From Actinomycetota bacterium (lineage in GTDB: Bacteria; Actinomycetota; Actinomycetes; S36-B12): 64,000 bases of DNA. How positions within the stretch are numbered: the first letter of the stretch is position 1; each line of letters opens with the position of its first letter. Of the stretch, positions 7,617 through 16,165 are shown piece after piece. The position numbers and the translations under genes are program-made. A model generated the notes under the pieces. The model saw nothing but the letters and a program-made list of their open reading frames with translations, searched no databases and was not told the origin of the DNA. The stretch is taken from positions 141,479-205,478 of the forward strand of contig VGBL01000001.1 in assembly GCA_016870515.1 (NCBI GenBank). The letters are read 5' to 3'.

Positions 7617-9700
7617 ACGGCCGCCCCGGTGATGCCCCTGGCCGAGTCGATCGTCGGGGTCAGGGCCTTGCTCAGCGACTCGTAGAAGACATTGAGGGGG
7701 AACTCATCGGGCAGGACGGCGTCCACCGCCTCCTTGAGGTCGCCCGGCAGCGCCTGCGGCCCCTGCGCCCAAGTGGACTGCGGATGAGGGGGCACGAGGG
7801 AACTGACGAACTCGTAGGCCGCGACCCAGTGGCCGAGCCGGGAGCGGTCGATGCCCTCTCGATAGAGGGTGTCGACCTCTATGCACAGGGAGTTGACACT
7901 GTCTTGCACGCGACTCCAGTCGATGCGCAACGTGTTGTCAGTCCATCGGATCACGTCGTTCTTGTGCAGCCACGCGAAGATGATCTGACCGGCGAGGCCG
8001 TCGTAGTTGCGCACTCGCTCGCCCGTGGTGGGGAAGCGGAAGAGCCGGTCGAAGAGGATGGCGATGCGCACATAGGGCGCGAGCACGACTCCCTGAGATT
8101 CCAACTGCTCGGTCTCGCGGAAGGTCGAGAGGTCGCAGCGCAGCTCCTCGAGGCCATACATCCAGTAGGGCATGCGCTGCTTGATCATGAAGGGGTCGAA
8201 GGGCAGATCGCCGTGGCTGTGGGTGCGATCGTGCACGAGGTCCCACAGCACGAAGGTCTCCTGCGCCAGCGCCTGGTGGTTGAGGAGCATCTCCGCCTCC
8301 GGCGGCAGGGCGAGCCGAAGCCGGTCGGCTGCCGCCCGGGACACCCGACGGAACCTGGCCGCCTCCCGATCGCAGAAGATCCCGCCCCAACTGAAAGGCA
8401 CCACCTCGCGGGTCGCGACCGTCTCGGGGAAGAGGACCGCCGAGTGAGTGTCATAGCCGGATGTGAACCCCATGAACTCGATCGGGACGAAGGCGGCATT
8501 GTCGTATGACGTTGCCTCGAGCTCGGCGATCCAGTCGGGCCACACGGTGCGGATGGTGACAGCCTCGACATTGCGATTGGGATTGCCATTTTGCGTGTAC
8601 ATGGGAAACACGACGACATGCTCAATGCCATCGCGACGCACGGACTCCGGGTGGAAGGTCATCAGCGAGTCGAGGAAGTCAGGCACGCCGAATCCGCCAT
8701 CGCGCCATGCCCGGAAGTCATTGGTCACCGCCTCGATGTATTCGGCCTGGTGCAGCACGTGGGGAGCAAGCTCGTGCAGCGCCGCCACGATCTCTTCGAC
8801 GCGAGCCGATGCGACGTCAGGGTCGCCGACGATCGAGCCATCCTTGGCCTGCAGGGGGCGCAGAGCTTCGACGGCGGTGGTTAGCCGCTCCCATGCGGGA
8901 CTGGAGATGACGGCACTGACCGCGGCGGTCGGCGCGCTCAACCGTGGACCCGCAGCCGCCCAGGTGACCAGCGCTCGCCACAGGGCCCGATTGTCCACGT
9001 CGTCGATGGAGTCGTCACCGGCGAAGTCGGAGTCGGCCGCCACCACGACCCGCCCGGCACCCACTGACACGCCGACCAGCACCGGAGCATTCGCCGGTGA
9101 CGCGGTGGGTGAGCTGGTCGCGAAGGCGTAGGCGTCGGATTGGTCAGCCTGAAGCTCTAGGACTCCCGATCGATAGAAGCAGGCTGCCTGGACGTCGGCG
9201 AAGACGTTGTAGCCATGCGCATCATGCGCCTCCAGCATGATCCATGTGGATACGTCGTTGAATCGAGCAACCGGGTCTTGCGCCGTCGCATTGACAATGC
9301 CCACGCCAAAGAGCTTGGCAATGGCTCCTAGGTTGTTGCCGTACTTCGCCTGCTCTGTCTCAGCGAGGACCACTAGGCCCCCACCTCGTCGTACGAAACC
9401 ATCGATGACGGCGATCTCATCACCGGTGTAGACGCAAGACCCCACGCCGACCGTCGACTCCCACGCATCATCGGAGCAATGGGGCAGCACCAGCACATCC
9501 ACATCGGCAAGAATCCCCGCCGTGAGCGGACCGTCGACATGGACCGCGACGTCGAAGCCAGCCACGACGAGGGTGCGAGCCGCCTCGGCATAGGACGAAT
9601 CGGCGGGGTTGGCCGGGCTCATGCGTGCGGCCACCTCAGGCCGGGTCGACCATGCCTGGCGGTGGCTCTCGTCGACCATGACCTTCTTGAGCGGACGCAA
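7613..9700 (-). CDS. DUF6421 family protein with N-terminal glutamine-amidotransferase-like domain
   Basis: A 695-residue two-part protein. Residues 1 to about 260 look like a class I glutamine-amidotransferase-like/ThuA-like fold (DVLVLPHCSDD, a strand-turn FVRRGGGLVVLAE, and RVVVAADSDFAGDD), without an obvious catalytic Cys-His-Glu set. Residues from about 320 onward match DUF6421: VVFPMYTQNGNPNRN, GYDTHSAVLFPETVA, LLNHQALAQETFVLWDLVHD, THSHGDLPFDPFMIKQRMPY. Conserved His/Asp/Glu residues suggest metal binding. Translation most likely starts at a TTG (9700): AGGAGG lies five bases upstream. It heads a coupled operon with an SDR and a PLP aldolase. Function unknown. Confidence 0.75.
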   Translation of the reverse strand: MRPLKKVMVDESHRQAWSTRPEVAARMSPANPADSSYAEAARTLVVAGFDVAVHVDGPLTAGILADVDVLVLPHCSDDAWESTVGVGSCVYTGDEIAVIDGFVRRGGGLVVLAETEQAKYGNNLGAIAKLFGVGIVNATAQDPVARFNDVSTWIMLEAHDAHGYNVFADVQAACFYRSGVLELQADQSDAYAFATSSPTASPANAPVLVGVSVGAGRVVVAADSDFAGDDSIDDVDNRALWRALVTWAAAGPRLSAPTAAVSAVISSPAWERLTTAVEALRPLQAKDGSIVGDPDVASARVEEIVAALHELAPHVLHQAEYIEAVTNDFRAWRDGGFGVPDFLDSLMTFHPESVRRDGIEHVVVFPMYTQNGNPNRNVEAVTIRTVWPDWIAELEATSYDNAAFVPIEFMGFTSGYDTHSAVLFPETVATREVVPFSWGGIFCDREAARFRRVSRAAADRLRLALPPEAEMLLNHQALAQETFVLWDLVHDRTHSHGDLPFDPFMIKQRMPYWMYGLEELRCDLSTFRETEQLESQGVVLAPYVRIAILFDRLFRFPTTGERVRNYDGLAGQIIFAWLHKNDVIRWTDNTLRIDWSRVQDSVNSLCIEVDTLYREGIDRSRLGHWVAAYEFVSSLVPPHPQSTWAQGPQALPGDLKEAVDAVLPDEFPLNVFYESLSKALTPTIDSARGITGAAV

Positions 9701-9803
9701 GGGGGCCTCCTAGAGAAGAACAAGCATCCTATACTACCGAATGACGACGATTGTCCTGTAGCAGTGTGCATTCGCCGGAAAACCTCCCGTGGCTGCGCCC
9801 GAG

Positions 9804-9828
9804 CCCCACGGTCGCTACGGTCGTGGGG
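9804..9828 (+). promoter_or_regulatory. Leaderless promoter within an inverted repeat, alditol oxidase gene
   Basis: A TACGGT -10-like hexamer at 9816-9821 lies exactly six bases before the GTG at 9828. It is flanked by CCCCACG (9804-9810) and its complement CGTGGGG (9822-9828), an imperfectly spaced palindrome that could be an operator. A second -10-like hexamer, TATACT, is at 9730-9735 in the same intergenic region. Confidence 0.4.
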
Positions 9829-11069
9829 TGCGCACCAACTGGTCCGGCACGGTCGCCTTCGAGCAGCCACTGGTGCTGCCCACGAGCCTCGATGAGGTCC
9901 GGTCGCTGGTCCGCGAGCAGGAACGCGTGCTTGCCGTCGGGTCGGCGCACTCATTCAGTCGCGCGGCGGTGTCGAGCGGCCTTCACCTCGGCACCGAAGA
10001 TCTACCCGCCGACGTCGCCGTGGCGACTGATCGCTCGACAGTCACCGTTTCGGCCGGCATGCGCTACGCCGAACTCGGCCGTGCACTCCACGTGCACGGC
10101 CTTGCCCTCGCCGCCATGGCGTCCCTTCCGCACATCAGCGTAGGCGGCGCCGTCGCCACGGGCACCCATGGATCCGGAGACGCCATAGGCACGTTGTCGT
10201 CCGCAGTGACCGCACTCCAGGTCGTCACGCCTGACGGTGACGTGCGCGAGGTACGGCGCTCCGATGCGGACTTCGCCGGGTGGGTTGTCGCCCTCGGCGC
10301 ACTCGGCATCGTCACAAGCGTCAACCTGGCCGTTGAGCCGACATACGAAGTTGCACAGAGCGTGCTACTCGGCCTCGACCTCGACGAGGTGGAGTCGAAT
10401 TTCGACGCGGTCTTCGGCGCGGCCACTTCGGTGAGTGTCTTCACCCGATGGCGCCCCGAGCCCGACGCGCAACTGTGGCTCAAGAGGCGCGTCGACCGGG
10501 AGGGCGCGTGGACGGGCGCGCCAAACTTTGGGGCGCAGGCGAGCGAGCGCAAGATGCACCCGCTGGAAGACCTCGATCCGGTGCACTGCACGGAGCAGTT
10601 GGGGCACGCAGGTCCGTGGCACGAGCGGCTCCCGCACTTCAAGGCGGAATTCACCCCGAGTTCGGGCGATGAGATCCAGGCCGAATACCTGCTGCCGCGT
10701 GTGCGTGCGGTGGAGGGCATCCGGGCGATGCGCGCCATGGCCGACCGGATCACGCCGCTCCTGCACGTCACCGAGATTCGCACGATGCGAGCAGACGATC
10801 TGTGGATGAGCCCGGCATACGGGCATGACACCGTCGGCATCCACTTCACGTGGCACAAGGACGAGCGCATCTTCGACGTGCTTCCTGCCATCGAAGATGC
10901 GCTACTGCCGCTGGGTGCCCGCCCCCACTGGGGCAAGGTGACGTGCGCCACACCCGCTCAATTGGTGGCCGCGTATCCCCACATTGACGACTTTCGGGGC
11001 CTCGTGAATGCCGTGGACCCCCGGGGGAAGTGCCGAAGCATCGTGATTGAAAGCCTGATGAGCGCCTAG
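9828..11069 (+). CDS. Alditol oxidase/L-gulonolactone oxidase family FAD enzyme
   Basis: A 413-residue FAD-linked oxidase of the vanillyl-alcohol oxidase family. The N-terminal MRTNWSGTV matches the start of alditol oxidases. The GSAHSF motif (38-43) carries His41, the residue that covalently binds FAD in this family, and LPHISVGGAVATGTHGSG is the flavin-binding loop. The C-terminal domain has HLTWHK-type residues (IHFTWHKDER) and HWGKVT as in D-arabinono-1,4-lactone/alditol oxidases. It oxidises polyols or aldonolactones with O2 to give H2O2. The start was chosen at GTG 9828 because of family alignment and a -10 element six bases upstream; an in-frame GTG at 9789 is possible. Confidence 0.85.
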   Translation: MRTNWSGTVAFEQPLVLPTSLDEVRSLVREQERVLAVGSAHSFSRAAVSSGLHLGTEDLPADVAVATDRSTVTVSAGMRYAELGRALHVHGLALAAMASLPHISVGGAVATGTHGSGDAIGTLSSAVTALQVVTPDGDVREVRRSDADFAGWVVALGALGIVTSVNLAVEPTYEVAQSVLLGLDLDEVESNFDAVFGAATSVSVFTRWRPEPDAQLWLKRRVDREGAWTGAPNFGAQASERKMHPLEDLDPVHCTEQLGHAGPWHERLPHFKAEFTPSSGDEIQAEYLLPRVRAVEGIRAMRAMADRITPLLHVTEIRTMRADDLWMSPAYGHDTVGIHFTWHKDERIFDVLPAIEDALLPLGARPHWGKVTCATPAQLVAAYPHIDDFRGLVNAVDPRGKCRSIVIESLMSA

Positions 11070-11108
11070 TGCCTGGCGTGTCGTCGGCGCATCCGCTCCT
11101 CGGCGACC

Positions 11109-11114
11109 TAGCCT
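11109..11114 (+). promoter_or_regulatory. Leaderless -10 element (TAGCCT), small lipoprotein gene
   Basis: TAGCCT followed by exactly six bases and then the ATG at 11121; no Shine-Dalgarno sequence is present. Confidence 0.55.
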
Positions 11115-11120
11115 TGTGGC

Positions 11121-11525
11121 ATGACTACACGTACCGCGCGCTACGCGCTTGTCGCCACTATCGCTGCCGGCGCCCTCGTGCTCTCAGCATGCGGCGGCTC
11201 CTCTTCATCCGATTCGAGTGCATCCGAGAGCCCCATCGGAGGCGGCTCGGCGTCCTGCGATCAAGCCACCCTCGAGGGACTCGCACAGCAGGCGACCACC
11301 GATTCGGGATCCACCTGGGTCTCGGGCAAGAGCGTCGAGTGCGTCGACGGCTGGGCACTCGTCTTCGGCATCACCAAGACCGGCGACATCGAGCAGACCA
11401 GCGCGTTTGCCTTCGAGGCCGAGGGCCCCAACTGGGCACTCAAGCAGCAGGACGCCATCTGTGGCGACGGCTCCGACGACGACATCCCCGCGCAACTGAA
11501 GGACCAGCTCTGCGCACTGCGCTAA
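11121..11525 (+). CDS. Small secreted lipoprotein
   Basis: A 134-residue exported lipoprotein. Residues 1-23 form a signal peptide (TTRTARYALVATIAAGALVL) with lipobox LSAC, so Cys24 is the acylation site, followed by a Ser-rich linker. The mature domain has four further cysteines (CDQATL, VECVDGW, AICGDG, LCALR) that could form two disulfides. It ends a few bases before a strong terminator, so it is monocistronic. I do not recognise the family; it looks like the general DUF-type extracytoplasmic proteins of actinobacteria. Confidence 0.8.
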   Translation: MTTRTARYALVATIAAGALVLSACGGSSSSDSSASESPIGGGSASCDQATLEGLAQQATTDSGSTWVSGKSVECVDGWALVFGITKTGDIEQTSAFAFEAEGPNWALKQQDAICGDGSDDDIPAQLKDQLCALR

Positions 11526-11537
11526 TCCAAGGCTGAG

Positions 11538-11573
11538 ATGAGGGCGGGAGAGCGCAATCTCTCCCGCCCTCAT
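11538..11573 (+). terminator. Strong hairpin terminator after the lipoprotein gene
   Basis: A perfect 15 bp stem (11538-11552 with 11559-11573) around a six-base loop, CGCAAT. There is no T run, as is common for actinobacterial terminators. Confidence 0.75.
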
Positions 11574-11596
11574 GCTGTCCGTGCGAGAGTAGCCGC

Positions 11597-12259
11597 GTGA
11601 GCAACCCGATCATCACGATGCTTCCATTCGCCGTCGGCGCGATGATCAGTCCCTTCGTGCTTATCGTGCAAGCGCTGATCCTCGCCAGCGGCATTCAGCC
11701 CAAGCTGCGCGGATGGCTCTACACCCTCGGGTGCACGGCATTCACGATCGTGTTCATCGTCGCGGTCTACGCCGGCCTCAGCAGGGTCGCCCCCGGCAAC
11801 ACCGCGCCCAGTCCCGTGCTCAGGGCTATCGAGATCACCATCGGGATCTTGCTTCTCGTCCTCACCGTGCGCGTGCTCCTGGACAAGCATCGGCCGAGGA
11901 ACGACCACGAGACCCGCATGCAGCACATGGTGCAGACCGCCAAGCCCCGGTCGTTCTTCATCGTCGGCCTGGCCGTGATGGCCACCGACCTGTCATCGCT
12001 CATCATCCTCGTTCCCGGCGTACGAGCCGTGCAGGAGACCCAGGCCGCCTTCGCACTGCAGGCGATCGCCCTGATCATCGCCCTCGTCTTCACGCTGATG
12101 CCCGCGCTGCTCCCGGTCGCACTAGCGACGCTCTTCGGGCGACGCGCCGACCACTTCCTGAAGGCGCTGAATCACTTCGTGACGAAGAACAGCAGGTTCA
12201 TCACAGCGGGAATCTGCGTGCTCCTCGCGGTACTCCTCTTCGTCGGCGCGCTGCGCTAG
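11597..12259 (+). CDS. GAP/Sap-family membrane protein (LysE-like fold)
   Basis: A 220-residue integral membrane protein with about six hydrophobic helices (from residue 8, MLPFAVGAMISPFVLIVQAL, to the last, FITAGICVLLAVLLFVGAL). The pattern of small paired repeats and the conserved AMISPF and KPRSFFIVGLAVMATDL segments match the GAP (sulfolipid-1-addressing/Sap) family, linked in mycobacteria to export of glycolipids. The GTG at 11597 is preceded by GAGAGT-N6. It converges with the amidase gene, ends overlapping by four bases. Substrate unknown. Confidence 0.75.
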   Translation: MSNPIITMLPFAVGAMISPFVLIVQALILASGIQPKLRGWLYTLGCTAFTIVFIVAVYAGLSRVAPGNTAPSPVLRAIEITIGILLLVLTVRVLLDKHRPRNDHETRMQHMVQTAKPRSFFIVGLAVMATDLSSLIILVPGVRAVQETQAAFALQAIALIIALVFTLMPALLPVALATLFGRRADHFLKALNHFVTKNSRFITAGICVLLAVLLFVGALR

Positions 12260-13653
12260 GCGGTGGCCGTGCGCGGCCAAGGCATCGCCTCTTCGAGCTC
12301 GAGGGCGATCGACAGCAATCGGCGCTCCTCGCCAACGGGAGCGGCGACCTGCACACCTATGGGCAGCCCCTCCGGGTTGCGTGCAAGGGGCAGTGAGATG
12401 GCCGGTGAGCCGCAAACGTTCTGCAGAGGGGTGAACGACGTGAAGCGGAGCAGCCGCACAAGTTGCTCGCGCACGGGCACGTCGGGACCGAGATAGCCGA
12501 TGGGTGGAGCCGGGTGGCTCACCACCGGGGAGACGACGATGTCGACATCCTGGTAGACAGGCTCTGGCTCGCGAGATGCACGGACGAGGCGACGCATGCT
12601 CAGAGGAGTCTTCACAGCTTGCTGCACGAACATCGCGCTGAGGCCCTTCGTCAATGCCTCGGTCTTGGATCCGTCGAATCCTTCGCCGATGAAGCGACCG
12701 CCGGCCCTCTGCAGCATGAAGGACAGCAGGGCCCAGTAGCGAAGGAAGTCGCGACCGAACTGCTCGCCGACGTCGAGGGTGACCTCGCTGACCTCGTGGC
12801 CGAGATCCGCCAGCGTGCGGCCAGCGTCGATCACGGCATCGCGCGTGTGCGGATCGAGGGGCGTGCCCGCGAGGCTTTCGGCGAGGAGTCCGACGCGCAG
12901 GCGACGGCGCTCCGGTCGCACGACCATGCCGATGGGTGGCAGGTCGGGGTTGCGGTAGACGCGCTCAGCCTCCGCGAAGTAGTACGCCGTATCGCGCACG
13001 CTGCGCGTGAGCACACCCTGCGTGACCAGATTGACGGGGAGGCGATCCAACTCGGGCAGGTCGATGAGCCGGCCGCGAGAGGGCTTGAGGCCCACGAGCC
13101 CGTTGAGGGCTGCGGGGATGCGGATGGATCCGCCACCGTCGTTCGCGTGACCGATGGGCACCGCTCCCGACGCGACGAGCGCCGCTGACCCACCGCTCGA
13201 TCCGCCTGTGGAGTGGCCGGTGTTCCAGGGATTACGCGTCGCGCCATAGCGCGATGACTCAGTCGTGGCCGTCAGGCCAAACTCCGGCAGCGTGGTCTTA
13301 GCCAACGGAGCGAAGCCGAGGCCGAGATATTGCGCCACCCACGGATTGGAACCGGTGGCGGGCCGGTCCGCCGGTGCCCACGAGCCGTGGAGCGTGGGGT
13401 AGCCCTCGAGGTCTTCGTTGTCCTTCAGCACGGTAGGGATGCCGGCAAAGGGACCCGCCGCATTGCCCTCGACATCGAGCGTCCGGACGACGGCGTTCAG
13501 AGATGGGTTGGCAACGTCGATGCGTGCCTGAGCCGCAGCGCGCAGCTCGGCAGCCGATACCTCGCGCTTGCGCAGCAGGTGAAGCAGGTCCATGACATCG
13601 TGCGATCCGAGCGCATCGTCCGTCGTGACGTCGACCGTCGAGTTGTCAGCCAC
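12256..13653 (-). CDS. Amidase signature family amidohydrolase
   Basis: A 465-residue amidase of the GatA/AmiC type. The Ser-cisSer-Lys triad is visible: Lys77 in VLKDNE, the cis-Ser in [11 protein letters not shown] (149-159), and nucleophile Ser176 in [10 protein letters not shown]. It hydrolyses carboxylic amides; the closest named group is aryl/acyl amidases rather than GatA, since no gatB/gatC genes are nearby. The GTG at 13653 has GGAGG six bases upstream. The gene lies alone, convergent with the GAP protein gene. Confidence 0.87.
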   Translation of the reverse strand: MADNSTVDVTTDDALGSHDVMDLLHLLRKREVSAAELRAAAQARIDVANPSLNAVVRTLDVEGNAAGPFAGIPTVLKDNEDLEGYPTLHGSWAPADRPATGSNPWVAQYLGLGFAPLAKTTLPEFGLTATTESSRYGATRNPWNTGHSTGGSSGGSAALVASGAVPIGHANDGGGSIRIPAALNGLVGLKPSRGRLIDLPELDRLPVNLVTQGVLTRSVRDTAYYFAEAERVYRNPDLPPIGMVVRPERRRLRVGLLAESLAGTPLDPHTRDAVIDAGRTLADLGHEVSEVTLDVGEQFGRDFLRYWALLSFMLQRAGGRFIGEGFDGSKTEALTKGLSAMFVQQAVKTPLSMRRLVRASREPEPVYQDVDIVVSPVVSHPAPPIGYLGPDVPVREQLVRLLRFTSFTPLQNVCGSPAISLPLARNPEGLPIGVQVAAPVGEERRLLSIALELEEAMPWPRTATA

Positions 13654-13727
13654 TGCTTGCCTCCGTCAGGTGACCGTCGTATCCACGGCATTGTCGCCAC
13701 GCACATGTCCGATATGGCCAGATTGGG

Positions 13728-13800
13728 CGCGCCCGAAGGGATTCGAACCCCTAACCTTCTGATCCGTAGTCAGATGCTCTATCCGTTGAGCTACGGGCGC
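13728..13800 (-). tRNA. tRNA-Arg (anticodon ACG)
   Basis: Cloverleaf with 7 bp acceptor stem GCGCCCG/CGGGCGC, D arm AGCTCAACGGATAGAGC, anticodon arm TCTGA-CTACGGA-TCAGA giving ACG, and T arm GGGGTTCGAATCCCT. CCA is not encoded. Confidence 0.96.
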
Positions 13801-13885
13801 CTTGCGGGGCCTGAGTCTAGCCAGCGCCCAGCGTGTCGACGCCCCCGCCCTGGTCGCTCAGCGAGCGTTCCGAGGTGACTTCCGT

Positions 13886-13891
13886 CAGACT
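13886..13891 (+). promoter_or_regulatory. Leaderless -10 element (CAGACT), Rieske gene
   Basis: CAGACT ends six bases before the ATG at 13898, with no Shine-Dalgarno sequence between. Confidence 0.4.
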
Positions 13892-13897
13892 GCGGCA

Positions 13898-14344
13898 ATG
13901 ACTTCAGATTCCCCTCGGGCCCTCACCCGCCGCGACGCGCTTCGCGGTGCCGCGGTGCTCTGCGGCCTCAGCCTGCTGTCGCTGGGCATCTCCGAGGCCC
14001 AAGCCGCTGCGCCCGGCAGCACCGGGGTGCTCCTGCCCGATGGCCGCGTCAAGATCACACCGAGCAAGATTCCTGCGCTGGCCAAGGTCGGTGGGTTCAC
14101 CGCCATCCTTCCCGTCAAGGGCACTCCTGCTGCCGTACGCCGTACCAGGACCAACACCTACATCGCCGTGTCGCTGGTTTGCCCCCACGCCGGCTCGCTA
14201 GCCAAGCCGGAGGCGAGCGGCTTCACGTGCAGTGCCCACGGCTCGCGCTTCAACACGACGGGCACGCTCATCGACGGACCCGCCACCACCGGGCTCACCC
14301 GCCTCAAGGTCGTCCGATCGGGCAAAGACCTGATCATCGGCTAG
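13898..14344 (+). CDS. Tat-exported Rieske [2Fe-2S] protein
   Basis: A 148-residue small Rieske protein. Residues 1-37 form a twin-arginine signal (LTRRDALRGAAVL with a hydrophobic stretch, then AQAAAPG cleavage region). The cluster ligands are C95 and H97 in CPHAG, and C111 and H114 in CSAHGSRF, with GTLIDGPAT just after, as in arsenite oxidase small subunits and QcrA-like soluble Rieske proteins. It is probably an exported electron carrier. There is no partner oxidoreductase next to it; tRNA genes flank both sides. Confidence 0.9.
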   Translation: MTSDSPRALTRRDALRGAAVLCGLSLLSLGISEAQAAAPGSTGVLLPDGRVKITPSKIPALAKVGGFTAILPVKGTPAAVRRTRTNTYIAVSLVCPHAGSLAKPEASGFTCSAHGSRFNTTGTLIDGPATTGLTRLKVVRSGKDLIIG

Positions 14345-14385
14345 ACGCCGACGGGGCCGCCCGCATGGACGACCCCGTCGAGGCG

Positions 14386-14476
14386 CGGAGGCGGAGGGAT
14401 TTGAACCCTCGATGGGCATTTAGGCCCAAACCCGCTTAGCAGGCGGGCGCCATAGACCGGACTAGGCGACGCCTCC
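14386..14476 (-). tRNA. tRNA-Ser (anticodon GCU)
   Basis: A 91-base class II tRNA with acceptor GGAGGCG/CGCCTCC, anticodon loop CTGCTAA giving GCU, a long variable arm (TTTGGGCCTAAATGCCC) and T arm GGGTTCAAATCCC. Confidence 0.96.
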
Positions 14477-14547
14477 CTGGGGCCTGAGCCCCTTTGTGGT
14501 CGGGTCAGGTTACCCGGTGGCTGATTGACACGGCACACTGATGTCGC

Positions 14548-15318
14548 GTGAGCGCAGATTCACCCGCGACGTCGACCCTCGTCATCGATTGCGGTGGCGG
14601 TGGCATCAAGGCGACCGTCATCGACGAGACCGGCACCATGCGGGCCCAACCCGAGCGCGTGCCGACGCCGTACCCCCTGACGACCAAGCTTTTCGTCAAG
14701 ACGCTCGTCGACCTCAGCAAGCGCATGCCGCATGCGACGCATGCGACGGTGGGCCTGCCGGGGATGATCCGCCACGGCGTCGTCGTCGCGACCCCGCACT
14801 ACATCACCGTGCGTGGGCCCCGCACTCGGATCGATCCCAACCTCGTCAGGCAGTGGAACGGCTTCGATGCGCGAGAGGTCCTGCGCGAGGCGCTCGGCAT
14901 CCCCGTGCTCGTGCTCAATGACGCCGAGGTGCACGGCGCCGGAGTCGTTGCCGGCAAGGGACTAGAACTCGTCCTCACCCTGGGCACCGGACTCGGCTGC
15001 GCCCTCTTCGACGGCGGCCGCCTCGCTCCCCACCTCGAGCTCTCGCAGGCTCCCGTGCGCTGGGGGTTGTCCTACGACACCTACATCGGCGAGCACGAAC
15101 GCCGCCGCCTAGGCGACAGCCTCTGGTCGCGCCGCGTCGTTCGCTGCATCGACGGCCTGCGTCCGATGTTCATGTGGGACCGGCTCTACCTCGGCGGTGG
15201 CAACTCGCGCCACATCACGCCCTCTCAGATCGCCAAACTCGGCGACGACACGGTCATCGTGCCCAACGCGGCCGCCCTCGTGGGTGGCGCGCGTGCCTGG
15301 CAGTTGACCGTCGACTAG
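14548..15318 (+). CDS. ppgK: ROK-family polyphosphate glucokinase-like kinase
   Basis: A 256-residue ROK sugar kinase. Phosphate-1 motif is LVIDCGGGGIKATVID (11-26); the phosphate-2/adenosine region is LELVLTLGTGLGCALFDGG; GLPGMIRHG and LVLNDAEVHGAG hold the sugar-binding residues and catalytic Asp of LNDAE. Overall length and the C-terminal LYLGGGNSRHI match actinobacterial polyphosphate glucokinases, which phosphorylate glucose with polyphosphate or ATP. The canonical PPGK glycine motif has Cys in place of Ile/Phe (DCGG rather than DIGG). GTG start at 14548; the stop overlaps the convergent amidinohydrolase gene by four bases. Confidence 0.75.
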   Translation: MSADSPATSTLVIDCGGGGIKATVIDETGTMRAQPERVPTPYPLTTKLFVKTLVDLSKRMPHATHATVGLPGMIRHGVVVATPHYITVRGPRTRIDPNLVRQWNGFDAREVLREALGIPVLVLNDAEVHGAGVVAGKGLELVLTLGTGLGCALFDGGRLAPHLELSQAPVRWGLSYDTYIGEHERRRLGDSLWSRRVVRCIDGLRPMFMWDRLYLGGGNSRHITPSQIAKLGDDTVIVPNAAALVGGARAWQLTVD

Positions 15319-16160
15319 CCCCGCAGGATCGGGCGGGTCAAGCAGGTAGGCCCGCCCTCGCCCTTGGTGATCTCGCTGGCCGCGTAGACGTGTACGTCGC
15401 AGCCCCGCGCAGACAACGCCTCGGCGGTCGCGTCGTTGCCGGAGGCCAGCACCACGACTCCGGGTGCCACGGCAAGCACGTTGCCGCCGAGCGTCACCCA
15501 ATCGTCCTCGGGCACGCTCAGCAACTCCACGCCGCGACGGCGCAATTCCTCCAGCATCGCCACGGGCGCAAGGCGCTCGTATACGACCGCGAGGTCTTCG
15601 CGCACCGGTGATACCACCGACATCAGATGAAGGCACCACTCCGGACCCTGGTCATGGGGCACGTCGTACACCTCGATATCGATGCCGCGCGGAGTGAGGA
15701 TCGCGCGCAGTTGGCTCACGGCCGCCGCGTTGGTGCGATAGCTGCGACCGACCGCAAGTGTCGTGTCATCGAGCCAAAACATGTCTCCGCCATCAGCCGT
15801 CGCAGTGCCTTCGAGGCGACCGGTCACAGACACGCCAAGATCCTCAAGATCCGCACACAGTCGCTCCGGCTCGCCCACACGCACCGGCTTGGCCGCACTC
15901 AGCTGGATGACCCCATCGGCCACGACGAAGGCAGGGTCGTATACGAAGCACGAGTCGGGCAGCCCTTCGAGCGGCGGCAGCACGGCTACATCGCAGCCGA
16001 GGCCCTGGAGGATCGCGACGAATTGGGCGTGCTGCTCGAGGAGGACCTTGATGTCGAGGGGCTGCGCCCAATGAGCCCTGGCGAAGTCGGACGCCGGCGC
16101 CGGCGGTCGGACAGCCACCCGTCGCAGCGGTGCCACCATCGACGTGACGCCGTAGTCCAT
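15315..16160 (-). CDS. Dimethylarginine dimethylaminohydrolase/amidinotransferase family protein
   Basis: A 281-residue guanidino-modifying enzyme fold. Catalytic features are GGDMFW at 124-129, His178 in WCLHLMSV and Cys273 in GPTCLTRP near the C-terminus; the acidic substrate-binding residue lies in DSCFVYD (69-75). It resembles DDAH and ornithine-forming arginine hydrolases, which release citrulline or a related ureido product. The start was placed at the ATG (16160); a GTG at 16169 that overlaps the upstream stop as GTGA would add three residues. It is coupled to the CrtO-like gene upstream. Confidence 0.82.
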   Translation of the reverse strand: MDYGVTSMVAPLRRVAVRPPAPASDFARAHWAQPLDIKVLLEQHAQFVAILQGLGCDVAVLPPLEGLPDSCFVYDPAFVVADGVIQLSAAKPVRVGEPERLCADLEDLGVSVTGRLEGTATADGGDMFWLDDTTLAVGRSYRTNAAAVSQLRAILTPRGIDIEVYDVPHDQGPEWCLHLMSVVSPVREDLAVVYERLAPVAMLEELRRRGVELLSVPEDDWVTLGGNVLAVAPGVVVLASGNDATAEALSARGCDVHVYAASEITKGEGGPTCLTRPILRG

Positions 16161-16165
16161 GGCCC

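Noticed and set aside
9590..9625. Copy of the 36 bp element at the start of the DUF6421 gene
   Set aside because: Only a short shared CGGCGGG-type string; explained by high GC.
14541..14921. ATG-initiated frame overlapping the glucokinase start
   Set aside because: Arg/His-rich shadow of the kinase gene with no family resemblance.
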